Shown here piece by piece: positions 23,256-33,038 of a stretch of 64,000 nt of DNA (positions are counted from its first letter, which is position 1; each line of letters opens with the position of its first letter). The position numbers and the translations under genes were made by a program. The notes under the pieces were generated by a model. The model did not search any database and had not been told where the DNA came from. It saw only the letters and a list, made by a program, of their open reading frames with translations. Source of the stretch: Pseudomonadota bacterium (GTDB lineage Bacteria > Pseudomonadota > Gammaproteobacteria > Burkholderiales > Thiobacillaceae); contig JAJZPG010000007.1 in NCBI GenBank assembly GCA_021811235.1, forward strand, positions 1-64,000, given 5' to 3'.

Positions 23256-24815
23256 TCAGGCGCCGGATCGATCGAGGACCAACTGGACGTATCTCTTTAA
23301 CTCGTCGGGACTGTGCTGAAGCAAATGGGATAGCGCATTTCTTTGCAGCAGCGTGTAGCCACTGCTACCTTTGTAAGCCATTTGGGCTTGTCGGTGTGCG
23401 GCGTCGATACTCGGGGCACTCCCGGAACGCCAGTCAAACGTGCTGTCAAAAAGGCACTTTGAAACCAATTTGATGAAATCGGCAATAGTCTTCTGGCTTC
23501 GGAGGTCGGCTAGCGCTTGAGTTATAACGGCTTCCGGTTCGTCATCGCCAACCTGATCTAATTCCCAATTGTCGAGCCCAATGTCTTCGTAGGCGACAGA
23601 GAGCAAGGCATTGAACACTACTAAGACCGCTCGCGCACCTTGGTCTGTACCGAGCAACGTATGGGGACCTGCGAAGGCAGGATGGAGGCCCTTGCTTTTC
23701 AAGGCATCTCTCTGAGAGGCGGATGCACTCTCAAAGTCACGTTCGCAGCCCTCAATCCAGGCAGCATTGCCACCTCTAATGCATGCATGGATTCTGTCCC
23801 AGAGATAAATCAGAAATGCAGCCTGCTGAAGGCGAGTCCATCGAATCAGGCGCTCTTTTCCATCTCTATCGATGGACCCAAATAAGCCACCAATTCGGCC
23901 ATCTGATTTCCAGCGCCTGATGAAGCTGCTAGCGAGGGAGCGGATAAAGGCAGCATTAGAGACATGGCCGTCGACACGTTTGCCATGCAACTCAATGCGT
24001 TCGCACCATGGACTTTCAGGATGGCGCCAAAGGAGCTCGGTCAATTCCTGCGCGCGGTGCTCTTGGTAGACCTTGATTGCTTCACCACGCTCCAACCATG
24101 CGCTACTTCTCAGTTCTGGATATAGATCGAAAGCGAGGCTGGTATTGATCTTCCTCGGTTCAACATTGATTACCCAGAATAAATAGGCTTGCCACTGCTC
24201 AGTAAGTCCCTGGAAAAGTACTACGGGCACCTGATAGGACTCATCCAAATGAAGAGAATCGTCAGCAGCAAAAAGCCGATGTTGCCCATCAATTACCTCA
24301 ATAGGCTCGATATAATCTGTGCCAAGGCGCAGATCTGCACTCACGGATTCTGGCTCAGGATAGCGAAGAACAGGGCCTGATGGCCCATACTCGATGCGCG
24401 TTTCAAGATGTGCTGGAACCGTAAGATCCTTCCCGTGTCTGCGCCGCGTCTCTCCGATAGGAATTAAGTTTAGAAGAATGGTGGTTGGCAACCATCCAGG
24501 GTGAACCAGATCGGGATGATCCTTAGGATCAAGACCAAGTTGGGAAGAAAGTGGATATCCATAGTCGATATATCGACCAATTTTCCGCGAGCGCTTCTCA
24601 TCGCGCGGGCGCTGATAGCCAGGATTCTGCGTACCCTGCTTACGTTCTGGAATTTCGCGTTTACTTACATTGGCTAAGGCACGAAGGTCCCGAATTGACA
24701 TTGAGGCGACATAAAATTCTTTGGGCGGTTCGCCAAGTCCTTCTTCTGGGGTCCATTTTGTTATGTCCCAACTCTTGACCCATTGGTGAACCGGAAGTAC
24801 GGGTATTGATTTCAT
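23256..24815 (-). CDS. DGQHR-domain (DndB-like) protein
   Basis: A 519-aa protein with the motif VIDGQHRLFA (DGQHR at 176-180) and supporting elements (RKIGRYIDYGYP before it, WVINVEPRKINTSLAFDL after it), as in DndB and related DGQHR proteins. Such proteins are linked to DNA phosphorothioation regulation and to other mobile defence-type loci; DndB itself is a DNA-binding regulator. No other dnd genes are present here. It is the first gene of the three-gene operon, read toward the arsenic operon, in DNA of clearly lower GC than its surroundings. Confidence 0.78.
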   Translation of the reverse strand: MKSIPVLPVHQWVKSWDITKWTPEEGLGEPPKEFYVASMSIRDLRALANVSKREIPERKQGTQNPGYQRPRDEKRSRKIGRYIDYGYPLSSQLGLDPKDHPDLVHPGWLPTTILLNLIPIGETRRRHGKDLTVPAHLETRIEYGPSGPVLRYPEPESVSADLRLGTDYIEPIEVIDGQHRLFAADDSLHLDESYQVPVVLFQGLTEQWQAYLFWVINVEPRKINTSLAFDLYPELRSSAWLERGEAIKVYQEHRAQELTELLWRHPESPWCERIELHGKRVDGHVSNAAFIRSLASSFIRRWKSDGRIGGLFGSIDRDGKERLIRWTRLQQAAFLIYLWDRIHACIRGGNAAWIEGCERDFESASASQRDALKSKGLHPAFAGPHTLLGTDQGARAVLVVFNALLSVAYEDIGLDNWELDQVGDDEPEAVITQALADLRSQKTIADFIKLVSKCLFDSTFDWRSGSAPSIDAAHRQAQMAYKGSSGYTLLQRNALSHLLQHSPDELKRYVQLVLDRSGA

Positions 24816-25111
24816 ATGTGCTCCAGCCAGTACGGATTTTGTTGCTGTTATTTCCCGTCGAACTGCAAAGTAGCCCTATAGCGAGAGTGCTGGATTATGG
24901 GGGCCGAACCAGTACTCGGTCAATTTGCACCGGCATCCCTTAATTGAAATGAAATCAAGTTACTCTGAAGGGGCTGCATAGCAATTCAATGCAGACCGAA
25001 ACAGCTAGCCCCTCGAACGTCAGTAATGGCCGACGACCGGACGGTCGTGCCACTCAGCCTGAACCTCCACTGGCCGCTTGCAGACAGCGACAAGCGCCAA
25101 ATCCCAAACAA

Positions 25112-25136
25112 AAACGCCGCTCAATGAGCGGCGTTT
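25112..25136. terminator. Hairpin terminator, copy 2
   Basis: AAACGCCGCTCAATGAGCGGCGTTT, an 11-bp stem with T-runs on both strands, ten bases beyond the tRNA-Thr 3' end. It would terminate the minus-strand gltX/tRNA-Thr transcript. It matches 20676-20700 except for one loop base. Between the DGQHR start and this hairpin (24816-25111) I see no gene. Confidence 0.8.
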
Positions 25137-25145
25137 TTTTACAAC

Positions 25146-25221
25146 TGGTGCCGGCGATCGGAATCGAACTGACGACCTTCGCATTACGAATGCGCTGCTC
25201 TACCAACTGAGCTACGCCGGC
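25146..25221 (-). tRNA. tRNA-Thr (anticodon CGT)
   Basis: A complete cloverleaf on the minus strand: acceptor GCCGGCG paired with CGCCGGC, D arm GCTC...GAGC, anticodon loop TTCGTAA, T arm with TTCGATT and encoded CCA. The CGT anticodon reads ACG (Thr). It lies 15 bases after gltX on the same strand and borders the DGQHR island, a usual integration neighbourhood. Confidence 0.93.
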
Positions 25222-25236
25222 GAAAAACAGCGCGCA

Positions 25237-26655
25237 TTATAGCGAATTCGTCCCGGCTTGTGGCGCCTGCAGGGCGGCTTTCAGGCGGGCGACCACCTTG
25301 TCCTGGCCGATCAGCTCCAGGGTGGCGTCGATCGCGGGGGTCTGCGGCTCGCCGGTCACCAGCACACGCACCGGCATCGCCAGCTTGGGCATCTTGAGGC
25401 CGTGCGCGGCGAGCGTTTCCTTGAACGCGGCGCTGATGGCGCTGCGCTCCCAGTTCAGCGTTTCGAGGCGCCCGGCCAGCTCGGCCAACGCGGGCAGCAC
25501 CTCCGGCGTGACGTGCTGCGCCAAAAGTTCGGGGGTCGGATGCAGGGTGCGGTAGAACAGGGTGGCGGCGTCGGCCAGTTCCTCGATGGTGGCGGCGCGC
25601 TCCTTCACCAGTGCGCACACCGCGGCGAGGTCGGGGCCGTCGTCCAGTGCCGCGCCGTTGCGGATCAGGAAGGGGCGGGTGAGTTCGGCCAGGCGTGCAT
25701 CGGCGGCCGCCTTGATGTATTGCTGGTTGATCCAGCGCAGCTTCTCGGTGTTGAACTGCGCGGCCGACGGCGTGATGTGGTCGAGGTCGAACCACTGCAC
25801 GAACTGCTCGCGGCTGAACAGTTCGGCATCGCCGTGCGACCAGCCGAGCCGGGCCAGGTAGTTGATCACCGCTTCGGGCAGGTAGCCTTCCTCGAAATAC
25901 TGCATCACCGACACCGCGCCGTGGCGCTTGGACAGCTTGGTGCCGTCGTCGCCGAGGATCATCGACAGGTGGGCGTATTGCGGCACCGTCGCACCCAGTG
26001 CCTTCAGGATGTTGATCTGGCGCGGGGTGTTGTTGACGTGGTCGTCGCCGCGGATGACGTGGCTGATCTGCATGTCCCAGTCGTCGACCACCACGCAGAA
26101 ATTGTAGGTCGGCGTGCCGTCGGCGCGCGCGATGATGAGGTCGTCGAGCTCGGTATTGGAAAACTCGATCACGCCCTTGACCAGGTCCTTCCACGCCACT
26201 GTGCCCTCGGTGGGGTTCTTGAAGCGCACCACCGGTTGCACGCCGGCAGGTGGCACCGGCAGCGTCTTGCCGGGTTCGGGGCGCCAGCGGCCGTCGTAGC
26301 GTGGTTTTTCGCCGCGCGCGCGCTGCCCTTCGCGCATCTCATCGAGTTCTTCCGGGCTGCAGTAGCAGTAATAGGCCTGGCCATTGGCCAGCATCTGCTC
26401 GATCACTTCCTTGTAGCGGTACAGGCGCTGGGTCTGGTAGAACGGGCCTTCGTCGTGGTTGAGGTCGAGCCAGGCCATGCCGTCGAGGATCGCCTGCACC
26501 GCCTCGGGGGTGGAGCGCGCGATGTCGGTGTCCTCGATGCGCAGGATGAACTGGCCGCCGTGATGACGCGCGAATGCCCACGAGAACAGCGCGGTACGGG
26601 CGCCGCCGATGTGCAGGTAACCGGTGGGGGAGGGGGCGAAGCGGGTGCGGATCAT
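25237..26655 (-). CDS. gltX: Glutamyl-tRNA synthetase
   Basis: A 472-aa class I synthetase that attaches glutamate to tRNA-Glu. The HIGH element is LHIGGART near residue 16, with RFAPSPTG before it; the KMSKS loop is KLSKRHG (~245-251). Length is usual for the family. It is followed on the same strand by tRNA-Thr and a terminator, so a shared transcript is likely. Confidence 0.95.
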   Translation of the reverse strand: MIRTRFAPSPTGYLHIGGARTALFSWAFARHHGGQFILRIEDTDIARSTPEAVQAILDGMAWLDLNHDEGPFYQTQRLYRYKEVIEQMLANGQAYYCYCSPEELDEMREGQRARGEKPRYDGRWRPEPGKTLPVPPAGVQPVVRFKNPTEGTVAWKDLVKGVIEFSNTELDDLIIARADGTPTYNFCVVVDDWDMQISHVIRGDDHVNNTPRQINILKALGATVPQYAHLSMILGDDGTKLSKRHGAVSVMQYFEEGYLPEAVINYLARLGWSHGDAELFSREQFVQWFDLDHITPSAAQFNTEKLRWINQQYIKAAADARLAELTRPFLIRNGAALDDGPDLAAVCALVKERAATIEELADAATLFYRTLHPTPELLAQHVTPEVLPALAELAGRLETLNWERSAISAAFKETLAAHGLKMPKLAMPVRVLVTGEPQTPAIDATLELIGQDKVVARLKAALQAPQAGTNSL

Positions 26656-26750
26656 GGCGGGGGCGGGCGGAAAAAGGCGCCATTTTACCGGATCGGGCGT
26701 CCTGAAATTGACCTCGCCGGGTCGGATGTGGTTTAATTCGCGCCGCTTCG

Positions 26751-26825
26751 GGGCAGTTAGCTCAGCGGTAGAGCATCGCCTTCACACGGCGGGGGTCACA
26801 GGTTCAAACCCTGTACTGCCCACCA
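26751..26825 (+). tRNA. tRNA-Val (anticodon CAC)
   Basis: Acceptor GGGCAGT pairs with ACTGCCC; D arm GCTC...GAGC, anticodon loop TTCACAC with CAC (reads GTG), T arm ACAGG-TTCAAAC-CCTGT and an encoded CCA. It is divergent from gltX, and a strong terminator follows. Confidence 0.93.
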
Positions 26826-26837
26826 GCCCGAACATCG

Positions 26838-26867
26838 AAAAAGGACCGGCCCAGGCCGGTCCTTTTT
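26838..26867 (+). terminator. Rho-independent terminator of tRNA-Val
   Basis: AAAAAGGACCGGCC-CA-GGCCGGTCCTTTTT is a perfect stem with a T-run, 12 bases after the tRNA 3' end. The rest of the gap up to 27046 shows no gene; it holds the promoter and leader of the helicase gene. Confidence 0.9.
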
Positions 26868-27046
26868 CATTTCCGCATGCCGGCGCAGAAATGCATTGCC
26901 GCATCAGGTTCCTGCCGGTATAGTGCGGCCTCCCGCACCCTGCCAATCGGTGCGCGGCTCTTTTACCCCGATCTCACGATCCCCTATTCGTCTGCCTCGA
27001 TTGGTGTCACTGCAAACGTGACAGGCCGTCGCAGGAAAAAAACCAC

Positions 27047-28501
27047 ATGACTACTGAAACCACCTCAGCCAGCCCGGCTTTTGTCGAGCTCGGCCTGGCC
27101 GAACCCATCTTGCGTGCGATTGCCGACGCCGGCTACACCACGCCCACCCCGATCCAGGCACAGGCGATCCCGCAGGTGCTGGCGGGCGGCGACCTGCTCG
27201 CCGCCGCGCAGACCGGCACTGGCAAGACTGCCGGCTTCACCCTGCCCATCCTGCATCACCTGTCGACGCGCGCCGCGCAGGCTTCGAAGCCCGGGCGTCC
27301 GCGTTGCCTGATCCTGGTGCCGACGCGCGAGCTCGCCGCCCAGGTCGAGGAGTCGGTCAAGATCTATGGCAAATACCTGTCGCTGAAATCGATGGTGATG
27401 TTCGGCGGCGTCAACATCAACCCGCAGTTCAAGGCGCTGCAGTCGCGCGTCGACATCCTGGTCGCCACACCGGGCCGCCTGCTCGACCACATGGGGCAGA
27501 AGACGGTGGACTTGTCCGGCGTCGAGATCCTGGTGCTCGACGAAGCCGACCGCATGCTCGACATGGGCTTCATCCGCGACATCAAGAAGGTGCTCGCGGT
27601 GCTGCCGAAGCAGCGCCAGAACCTCTTGTTCTCGGCGACCTTCTCCGACGAGATCCGCACCCTGGCCAACGGCCTGCTGCACAATCCGAAGAGCGTCGAA
27701 GTGGCGCGCCGCAACACCACGGTGGAAGTCGTCGAGCAGTCGATGCACCGGGTGCCGCAGGCGCACAAGCGCGACCTGCTGGCGCACCTGATCAAGCACC
27801 ACGACTGGCAGCAGGTGCTGGTGTTCACCCGCACCAAGCACGGCGCCAACAAGCTGGCCGAAAAGCTCAACAAGGACGGCATCAGCGCCGCCGCGATCCA
27901 CGGCAACAAGAGCCAGTCGGCGCGCACCAAGGCGCTGGCGAGCTTCAAGGACGGCAGCGTGCGCGTGCTGGTGGCGACCGACATCGCCGCGCGCGGCATC
28001 GACATCGACCAGCTGCCGCAGGTGGTGAACTTCGAACTGCCCAACGTGCCGGAAGACTACGTGCACCGCATCGGCCGCACCGGCCGCGCCGGGGCGACCG
28101 GCTCGGCGTTGTCGCTGGTCGACGACGAGGAAATCGGCTATCTGCGCGACATCGAGAAGCTGATCAAACGCTCGATCGTGCGCGTCGAGATCGAACCCGG
28201 CTTCGTGCCGCCGGCCAAGGCCGACCTGATGTCCGACGAGCGTCCGCCGCGTCCGCCGCAGGGTCGCGGCGGCCCGCGTCAGAACAACGGCCAGCGTCAG
28301 GGCCAGCCGGGGCGGCAGCCGCAGTCCGGCAACCGCAGCGCGCCGGGCCGGGCAGAGCAGGGCAAATCCGCATCCGGTGGCGCCCGTCCTGCCGCTGCCA
28401 AGGCCGCGCCCAAGCCGGGCGCGCAGCCCGCCGCGCATCCGCGCAAGCCGCGCCCGCAGGCGGCGCTGTTCTCGGCCAAGCCGGGTTCGCGCGGGCACTG
28501 A
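27047..28501 (+). CDS. rhlE: DEAD-box RNA helicase RhlE
   Basis: A 484-aa ATP-dependent RNA helicase used in ribosome assembly and RNA turnover. In order: Q motif ([10 protein letters not shown]), Walker [28 protein letters not shown], and the second domain with [10 protein letters not shown] and HRIGRTGR. The basic, Gly/Pro/Ala-rich tail after ~380 fits the RhlE group and binds RNA without specificity. A long leader (~180 bases) precedes it. Confidence 0.92.
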   Translation: MTTETTSASPAFVELGLAEPILRAIADAGYTTPTPIQAQAIPQVLAGGDLLAAAQTGTGKTAGFTLPILHHLSTRAAQASKPGRPRCLILVPTRELAAQVEESVKIYGKYLSLKSMVMFGGVNINPQFKALQSRVDILVATPGRLLDHMGQKTVDLSGVEILVLDEADRMLDMGFIRDIKKVLAVLPKQRQNLLFSATFSDEIRTLANGLLHNPKSVEVARRNTTVEVVEQSMHRVPQAHKRDLLAHLIKHHDWQQVLVFTRTKHGANKLAEKLNKDGISAAAIHGNKSQSARTKALASFKDGSVRVLVATDIAARGIDIDQLPQVVNFELPNVPEDYVHRIGRTGRAGATGSALSLVDDEEIGYLRDIEKLIKRSIVRVEIEPGFVPPAKADLMSDERPPRPPQGRGGPRQNNGQRQGQPGRQPQSGNRSAPGRAEQGKSASGGARPAAAKAAPKPGAQPAAHPRKPRPQAALFSAKPGSRGH

Positions 28502-28518
28502 GCGCAAGCCCTTCGCCG

Positions 28519-28603
28519 CCCGTCGTTGCGGGCAACGCGAAGCAGTCCCGTAGCGGGCCTCCGCATGCGCTGGATGGCTCCGGCTAGGCTTCGCAATGAC
28601 GGG
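28519..28603. repeat. Imperfect palindromic intergenic repeat
   Basis: Arms CCCGTCGTTGCG...GCGAAGC at the left and GCTTCGCAATGACGGG at the right are inverse copies around a GC-rich middle. This resembles the interspersed intergenic repeats common in proteobacteria. It follows the rhlE stop directly. Confidence 0.6.
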
Positions 28604-28624
28604 CGGGGGCAACGGCGCTAGAGC

Positions 28625-28657
28625 GTGGTTGTTGCCGGCTTGTCGGCCTACAACCAC
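28625..28657. other. Hairpin downstream of rhlE
   Basis: GTGGTTGT...ACAACCAC with an inner GCCG/CGGC stem forms a stable hairpin without a T-run, 30 bases before the next start. It may slow or end transcription, or protect the rhlE mRNA 3' end. Confidence 0.45.
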
Positions 28658-28687
28658 GGCCTCCCATAAGCTGGGACAATCGCCGCC

Positions 28688-30217
28688 ATGCACACCCTCG
28701 CCAGCTACGACGAGCTGCCCTACGACAGCCTGCCGCTGCCCGAAACCCAGCCGGATTTCCTGGCCGCGGTCGCGCGGCTGCACGGCTTCGAGGCGCCCCC
28801 TCCGAGTCGGGCGCGCATCCTCGAACTCGGCTGCGCACAGGGCGGCAATCTGATTCCGCTGGCATGGCGCTGGCCCGAGTCCGTCTGCGTCGGCGTCGAG
28901 CTGTCGCGCGTGCAGGCGGAGGCCGGGGCGGACTTCGTCCGGCGGCTGGGCCTCGGCAACGTCCGCATCCTGCACGGCGACCTCGCCGCGTTGCCGGACG
29001 ATCTTGGTCAATTCGACTACCTCATCGCGCACGGGGTGTTCTCATGGGTGCCGCCGGCGGTGCAGGCGGCGCTGCTCGAAGTCTGCCGGCGCCATCTGGC
29101 GCCACAGGGCATCGCCTACCTCAGCTTCAACGTCGCCGCCGGCTGGGAAAAGCTGCAGCCCCTGCGTGCGGCGCTGGTCGGGCGCACGGCGGCCGATCTG
29201 CCGGCCCCGGCGCGTTACGTGCAGGCACTGCGCGTGCTGGACGAACTGCAGACGGAATGTTCCGACCCCTTGCTGTTGAAGGAGATCGCCTACCTGAAAA
29301 CCGCGGCGCCGTCCTACCTGTTCCACGAGTACCTCGCCGATTTCAACGCGCCGATGACGTTTGCGGAGTTTGCCGCCCGGCTGGACGCGCACGGGCTGCG
29401 CTATGTCGGCGAGGCGGGGCCGCGGCGCGCCGTGGTCGAACTCGAGGATGCCTGGGGGTTGATTCCGGAGAGCATGGCGGGCCGCTGGCTGGACGCCGAG
29501 GGCGCGCTCGACGATGCCTTCGCCACCCGTTTCCGCCGCGCGCTGGTCGCGCGCGACGACGCGCCCTGCGCGCAGCCGCCGCAGGCTTCGGCGCTGCGCA
29601 CGCTGGCGTTTCATGCCGACCTGCGGAGCGACGCGGAGATCGATCTGGAATCGGCCACGGAGCAGGATTTCGTCAACCCGGCGGGCAATCGCTTCCCGAT
29701 CGCGCTGCCGGCGATGAAGGCTGCCGCGATGGCGCTGTCGGGCGTCTATCCCAATGCATTGCCCTATCCCGACATGGTGGATGCGGCGCGCCGCTTGCTG
29801 GCCGGGTTCGGCCTGCCTGCCGCCCTCGATGAAGCGGCGTTCGACGCGGCGCTGTTCCAGCTGGTGATCGCGCACGGCGTGATGCCGACGGCCTGGCCAG
29901 GCACGTTCGAAGCCGAGCCGGGCGAGCACCCCCGTGCGCACGCGCTGGCGCGGCAGCAGGCCGGCTCGCCCGGCTGGGTGGTGAGCGGGGCGCGGCACGT
30001 GGCGCTGGATCTCGATCCGGCGGGGCGGATGCTGCTGGCCGCGCTGGACGGCAGCCGCACGGTCGGCGAACTGGCGGCGTGGATGCGGACTTCGCTGCAG
30101 GCGTCGGGGCGGGTGCCTGCGCTAGACCGGCTCGACGAGCTGACGCGCCGGCAGCTCTGGCTGTTCGCGCGCCAGGGGCTGCTGCAGGCGGACCGGGATA
30201 CGCCCGACCCGGCATGA
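28688..30217 (+). CDS. SAM methyltransferase with methyltransferase-regulatory domain
   Basis: A 509-aa protein. Residues ~35-150 form a class I AdoMet fold with motif I ILELGCAQGGNL and an acidic motif GVELSRVQ. A middle domain (~215-300, with YLFHEYLADFNAPMTFAEFAARL) corresponds to the methyltransferase-regulatory domain (PF10119). The C-terminal part is a separate helical region. The substrate is unknown. It stands alone between rhlE and a terminator. Confidence 0.8.
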   Translation: MHTLASYDELPYDSLPLPETQPDFLAAVARLHGFEAPPPSRARILELGCAQGGNLIPLAWRWPESVCVGVELSRVQAEAGADFVRRLGLGNVRILHGDLAALPDDLGQFDYLIAHGVFSWVPPAVQAALLEVCRRHLAPQGIAYLSFNVAAGWEKLQPLRAALVGRTAADLPAPARYVQALRVLDELQTECSDPLLLKEIAYLKTAAPSYLFHEYLADFNAPMTFAEFAARLDAHGLRYVGEAGPRRAVVELEDAWGLIPESMAGRWLDAEGALDDAFATRFRRALVARDDAPCAQPPQASALRTLAFHADLRSDAEIDLESATEQDFVNPAGNRFPIALPAMKAAAMALSGVYPNALPYPDMVDAARRLLAGFGLPAALDEAAFDAALFQLVIAHGVMPTAWPGTFEAEPGEHPRAHALARQQAGSPGWVVSGARHVALDLDPAGRMLLAALDGSRTVGELAAWMRTSLQASGRVPALDRLDELTRRQLWLFARQGLLQADRDTPDPA

Positions 30218-30218
30218 A

Positions 30219-30242
30219 AAAAGGCGCCCGAAGGCGCCTTTT
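30219..30242. terminator. Bidirectional hairpin terminator
   Basis: AAAAGGCGCC-CGAA-GGCGCCTTTT, a 10-bp stem with A- and T-tracts. It starts one base after the methyltransferase stop codon and also faces the convergent 5'-nucleotidase gene, serving both. Confidence 0.85.
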
Positions 30243-30266
30243 GGGTCGAGCTTGTGCGTAGGGGGG

Positions 30267-32267
30267 TCAGTTGCACGAAGCCACGTGCTGGATGCGGTCG
30301 CGTGCGCCGGGTGCGACCGGCGCATGGCCGGAGAGGTAGGCCTCCATGGCGTCCAGGTCGACGTCGCCGCCCAACTGGTCGGTCCCCTGATTGAACAGCG
30401 TGAAGTTGTCGCCGCCCGAGGCCAGGAAGGAGTTCATGGTCACGCGGTAGCTGGCGGCCTTGTCGATGGCCACGCCGTTGAGCGTGACCGAGCCGTCGCA
30501 CACATAGTGCCCGCCCAGGGGGCTGGAGTTGGGCACGAAGGTGTGCTTGTAGCCGAAGCCCTTCGACACCTGCAGAGTCCGGTAGCCGTCGGCATACTGG
30601 CCGATGGCCCATTGCTGCTCCAGCAGATCGTAGATTTGCTGGCCGGTGAAGGTCTTGACCACCAGGCTGTTGCCGAAAGGCTGAACGGTGAAGGACTCGC
30701 CATAGGTGACGTTGCCGTCGCCTTCGCCCGCTGCGCTGCCGGCATACTGCAGATCGGCGCGAATGCCGCCGGAGTTCATGAACGCGATCACCGCGCCGCC
30801 TTTGTTGGCCGGGGCGGTCGCCTCGAGCTGGGCATCGGCGATCACGTCGCCGAGCGCGGACTCGCCCGCCGCGGTGCGGGCACGCGTGATGTCGGCGGTG
30901 ATCGCGCCGATCACGCGGTTGGCGATGGGGGCGGCAAGGGCGTTGTAGTTGGCGACGATGTCGCTGATCTCCGCCACCGGCACGATGGGGTCGGTCGCAC
31001 CCAGCACATTGTTGCGGTCGACCAGACGGTTTTCGGCGCTGGCCGCCACGACGTCGCGGGTCCGGGTGTCGAGCGTGAGGTCGATGCTGGTCATCAGGCG
31101 GCTGAAGGAACCCGCACTGGTGACGGGAATGGTGCGGCCGGTGCTGTTGGGCAGGGTGCAGTTGTAGGCCCAGTGGGTATGGCCGGACACGACCAGGTCC
31201 ACTGCATCGTCCAGGCGGCTGACGATATCCACGATGGGGCCGGAGACCCCGCTGCAGCCGTTGATGCTGCCGCTGGTGAAGCCGCCTTCGTGGATCAGCA
31301 CCACGATGGACTCGACCCCGTGCCGGCGCAGTTTGCGGATCAGGGCATTCGCCGTGTCGGCCTCGTCGCGGAATTCCAGCCCGGCCACGCCGGCGGGGGT
31401 GACGATGCTGGGCGTGCCTTCCAGGGTCATGCCGATGAAGGCGACCCGATTGCCCTTGAAGTTCTTCACGCCGAAGGCGGGGAGCAGGGTCTTGCCGCTC
31501 GCGGTGTCCACCACGTTGGCGGCCAGGAAATCGAACTTCGCCCCTTCGAACGGATAGGGCGTGCCGACCTGGTTGCCCTGGCAGGAATTGGGGTCGACGG
31601 GATGGCAGCCGCCGTTCTGCATGCGCAGCAGTTCGTCGCGGCCCTCGTCGAATTCATGATTACCGACGGCGTTGAAGTCCAGGCCGAGACGGTTCATGGT
31701 CTCGATCGCGGGTTCGTCGTGGAAGAGGGACGAATTCAGCGGGCTGGCGCCGATCAGGTCGCCGGCCGACACCACCACGCTGTTGGGCGCCCCCGCTTTC
31801 AGCTGCTTGACCAGGCCGGCCATGTAGTCGACGCCGCCGGCCGGGGTGCGCGCGGGGATGCCGTCGACCGTGCTGCCGAAGCTCAGGCTGGAGCCGTCGA
31901 TGTTGCCGTGGAAATCGTTGAAGGCGATGACGCGGACCTTGAGCGTCTTGCCGACGTCCGATTGCGCGCCGGCGCGCAGCAGCTGCACCGCCTCGGACCA
32001 GGTGATGTCGCGATGCCGGGCCCATTTCGCGACCTGCTTCGCCAGCGAAGCGACGAATTCGCCGTGATTGCCGTAATTCGAGCCTTCGGCCGCGGTGTCG
32101 ACGATCAGTTCGTTGAGGCAGGCGCTGCCGACGGTCTTGTTGGCCACCGCGGTGGCGATCTGGGCGGACCCTTCGCCGATGGTCACGTTGCCGTTGCAGT
32201 CCGCCAGCACGGGGCCGGCGAGCGCAAGGCAAACGAGGGCGGCAAGCGGTTTGAGGATGGGCTGCAT
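30267..32267 (-). CDS. Secreted bifunctional metallophosphatase / 5'-nucleotidase
   Basis: About 666 aa with a signal peptide ending near VLADC. The N-terminal half is a calcineurin-like phosphoesterase (FNDFHGNID, GDLIGASP, GNHEFDEG, SGHTHW), the C-terminal half a 5'-nucleotidase substrate domain (FMNSGGIRADL; SYRVTMNSFLASGGD). It would dephosphorylate nucleotides or 2',3'-cyclic nucleotides in the periplasm. A segment of about 80 residues lies between the signal and the first metal motif, more than in UshA. The start is the ATG behind AGGGAGT; an upstream in-frame ATG would bury the signal peptide. Confidence 0.87.
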   Translation of the reverse strand: MQPILKPLAALVCLALAGPVLADCNGNVTIGEGSAQIATAVANKTVGSACLNELIVDTAAEGSNYGNHGEFVASLAKQVAKWARHRDITWSEAVQLLRAGAQSDVGKTLKVRVIAFNDFHGNIDGSSLSFGSTVDGIPARTPAGGVDYMAGLVKQLKAGAPNSVVVSAGDLIGASPLNSSLFHDEPAIETMNRLGLDFNAVGNHEFDEGRDELLRMQNGGCHPVDPNSCQGNQVGTPYPFEGAKFDFLAANVVDTASGKTLLPAFGVKNFKGNRVAFIGMTLEGTPSIVTPAGVAGLEFRDEADTANALIRKLRRHGVESIVVLIHEGGFTSGSINGCSGVSGPIVDIVSRLDDAVDLVVSGHTHWAYNCTLPNSTGRTIPVTSAGSFSRLMTSIDLTLDTRTRDVVAASAENRLVDRNNVLGATDPIVPVAEISDIVANYNALAAPIANRVIGAITADITRARTAAGESALGDVIADAQLEATAPANKGGAVIAFMNSGGIRADLQYAGSAAGEGDGNVTYGESFTVQPFGNSLVVKTFTGQQIYDLLEQQWAIGQYADGYRTLQVSKGFGYKHTFVPNSSPLGGHYVCDGSVTLNGVAIDKAASYRVTMNSFLASGGDNFTLFNQGTDQLGGDVDLDAMEAYLSGHAPVAPGARDRIQHVASCN

Positions 32268-32484
32268 GGGGACTCCCTGTAAGTGTCTGATGAAGGGATG
32301 CAGCATGGCTGGGCTTGATTTCGGCTTCGTGACGCGCACGCCCCTCCGGCATGAGCGGTTTGGGCGGGTATGCCGCCGCCCCGGACAGGCGGCGAGACAG
32401 AGTGCGTCGAGGGGGAGCCCGGACCTGCTTGGCGCAGGGGCATGCGGCCGGGCCCGGATCGGGGAGGGGCGATTCGGGGCGCGG

Positions 32485-32979
32485 CTAGCGCGGCGCCTGC
32501 CAGCAGTTGTTGCCGACCTGCCAGCTCAGCGAGAGTTGTTCGCTGCTGGGATAGAGCACGTACTTCAGCCCGAGATAGTCCGATCCCTTGCGCCAGAACA
32601 TCGCCAGCAGGTTCTTCTCGCCGGTGGCGACGACGCTGGAATAGGGAATGACCTTGAGCGGGTTGCCGTAGAGGTTGGAATAGTTCGACGCGACGACGAC
32701 GAAATGGCGGAAGGCCGGTTCGATTTCCTGGTCGAATGCCACCAGCTTGTCGTTGCAGAAGGTGAACAGGAAGCGGCGGCCGGCCGGGTTGTTCGGCAGG
32801 TCGTAGGCGAACAGGCCGTCGTTGCCGACGCTCATGGTGCGGTCGAAATTCCAGGTCTTGAGGGCCTTGTCGACCTCGACGCGGCTCATGCCGTTCCTGA
32901 ATTCGCCGACTTCCCAGGCGTGCGCGGGCAGGGCGAGCAGCAGCCCGGCGAGCAGGCAGAGACGGTTCATTTTGGTCAT
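32485..32979 (-). CDS. Exported protein of unknown function
   Basis: About 164 aa with a clear Sec signal (LCLLAGLLLALPAHA). The mature part begins WEVGEFRNGMSRVEVDKAL, like the start of SmpA/BamE-style small domains, and has two cysteines (FTFCND and NNCWQ) that could form a disulphide. No family is recognised with confidence. I chose the ATG at 32979; a GTG three codons earlier is possible. Confidence 0.65.
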   Translation of the reverse strand: MTKMNRLCLLAGLLLALPAHAWEVGEFRNGMSRVEVDKALKTWNFDRTMSVGNDGLFAYDLPNNPAGRRFLFTFCNDKLVAFDQEIEPAFRHFVVVASNYSNLYGNPLKVIPYSSVVATGEKNLLAMFWRKGSDYLGLKYVLYPSSEQLSLSWQVGNNCWQAPR

Positions 32980-33038
32980 GGTTTTCACAATGGCGAGGTC
33001 AGGTCAGTCCATAACAGCGGACATGATCCGGCCCGACT

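Noticed and set aside
25258-26736. A 492-codon plus-strand open frame
   Set aside because: Antisense to gltX and without motifs.
27065-29032. A 655-codon minus-strand open frame
   Set aside because: Antisense to rhlE and the following methyltransferase; low-complexity His/Gln/Arg/Ala composition typical of a GC shadow.
30252-32282. A 676-codon plus-strand open frame
   Set aside because: Antisense of the 5'-nucleotidase gene, which carries signal peptide and all catalytic motifs; the plus-strand translation has no motifs.
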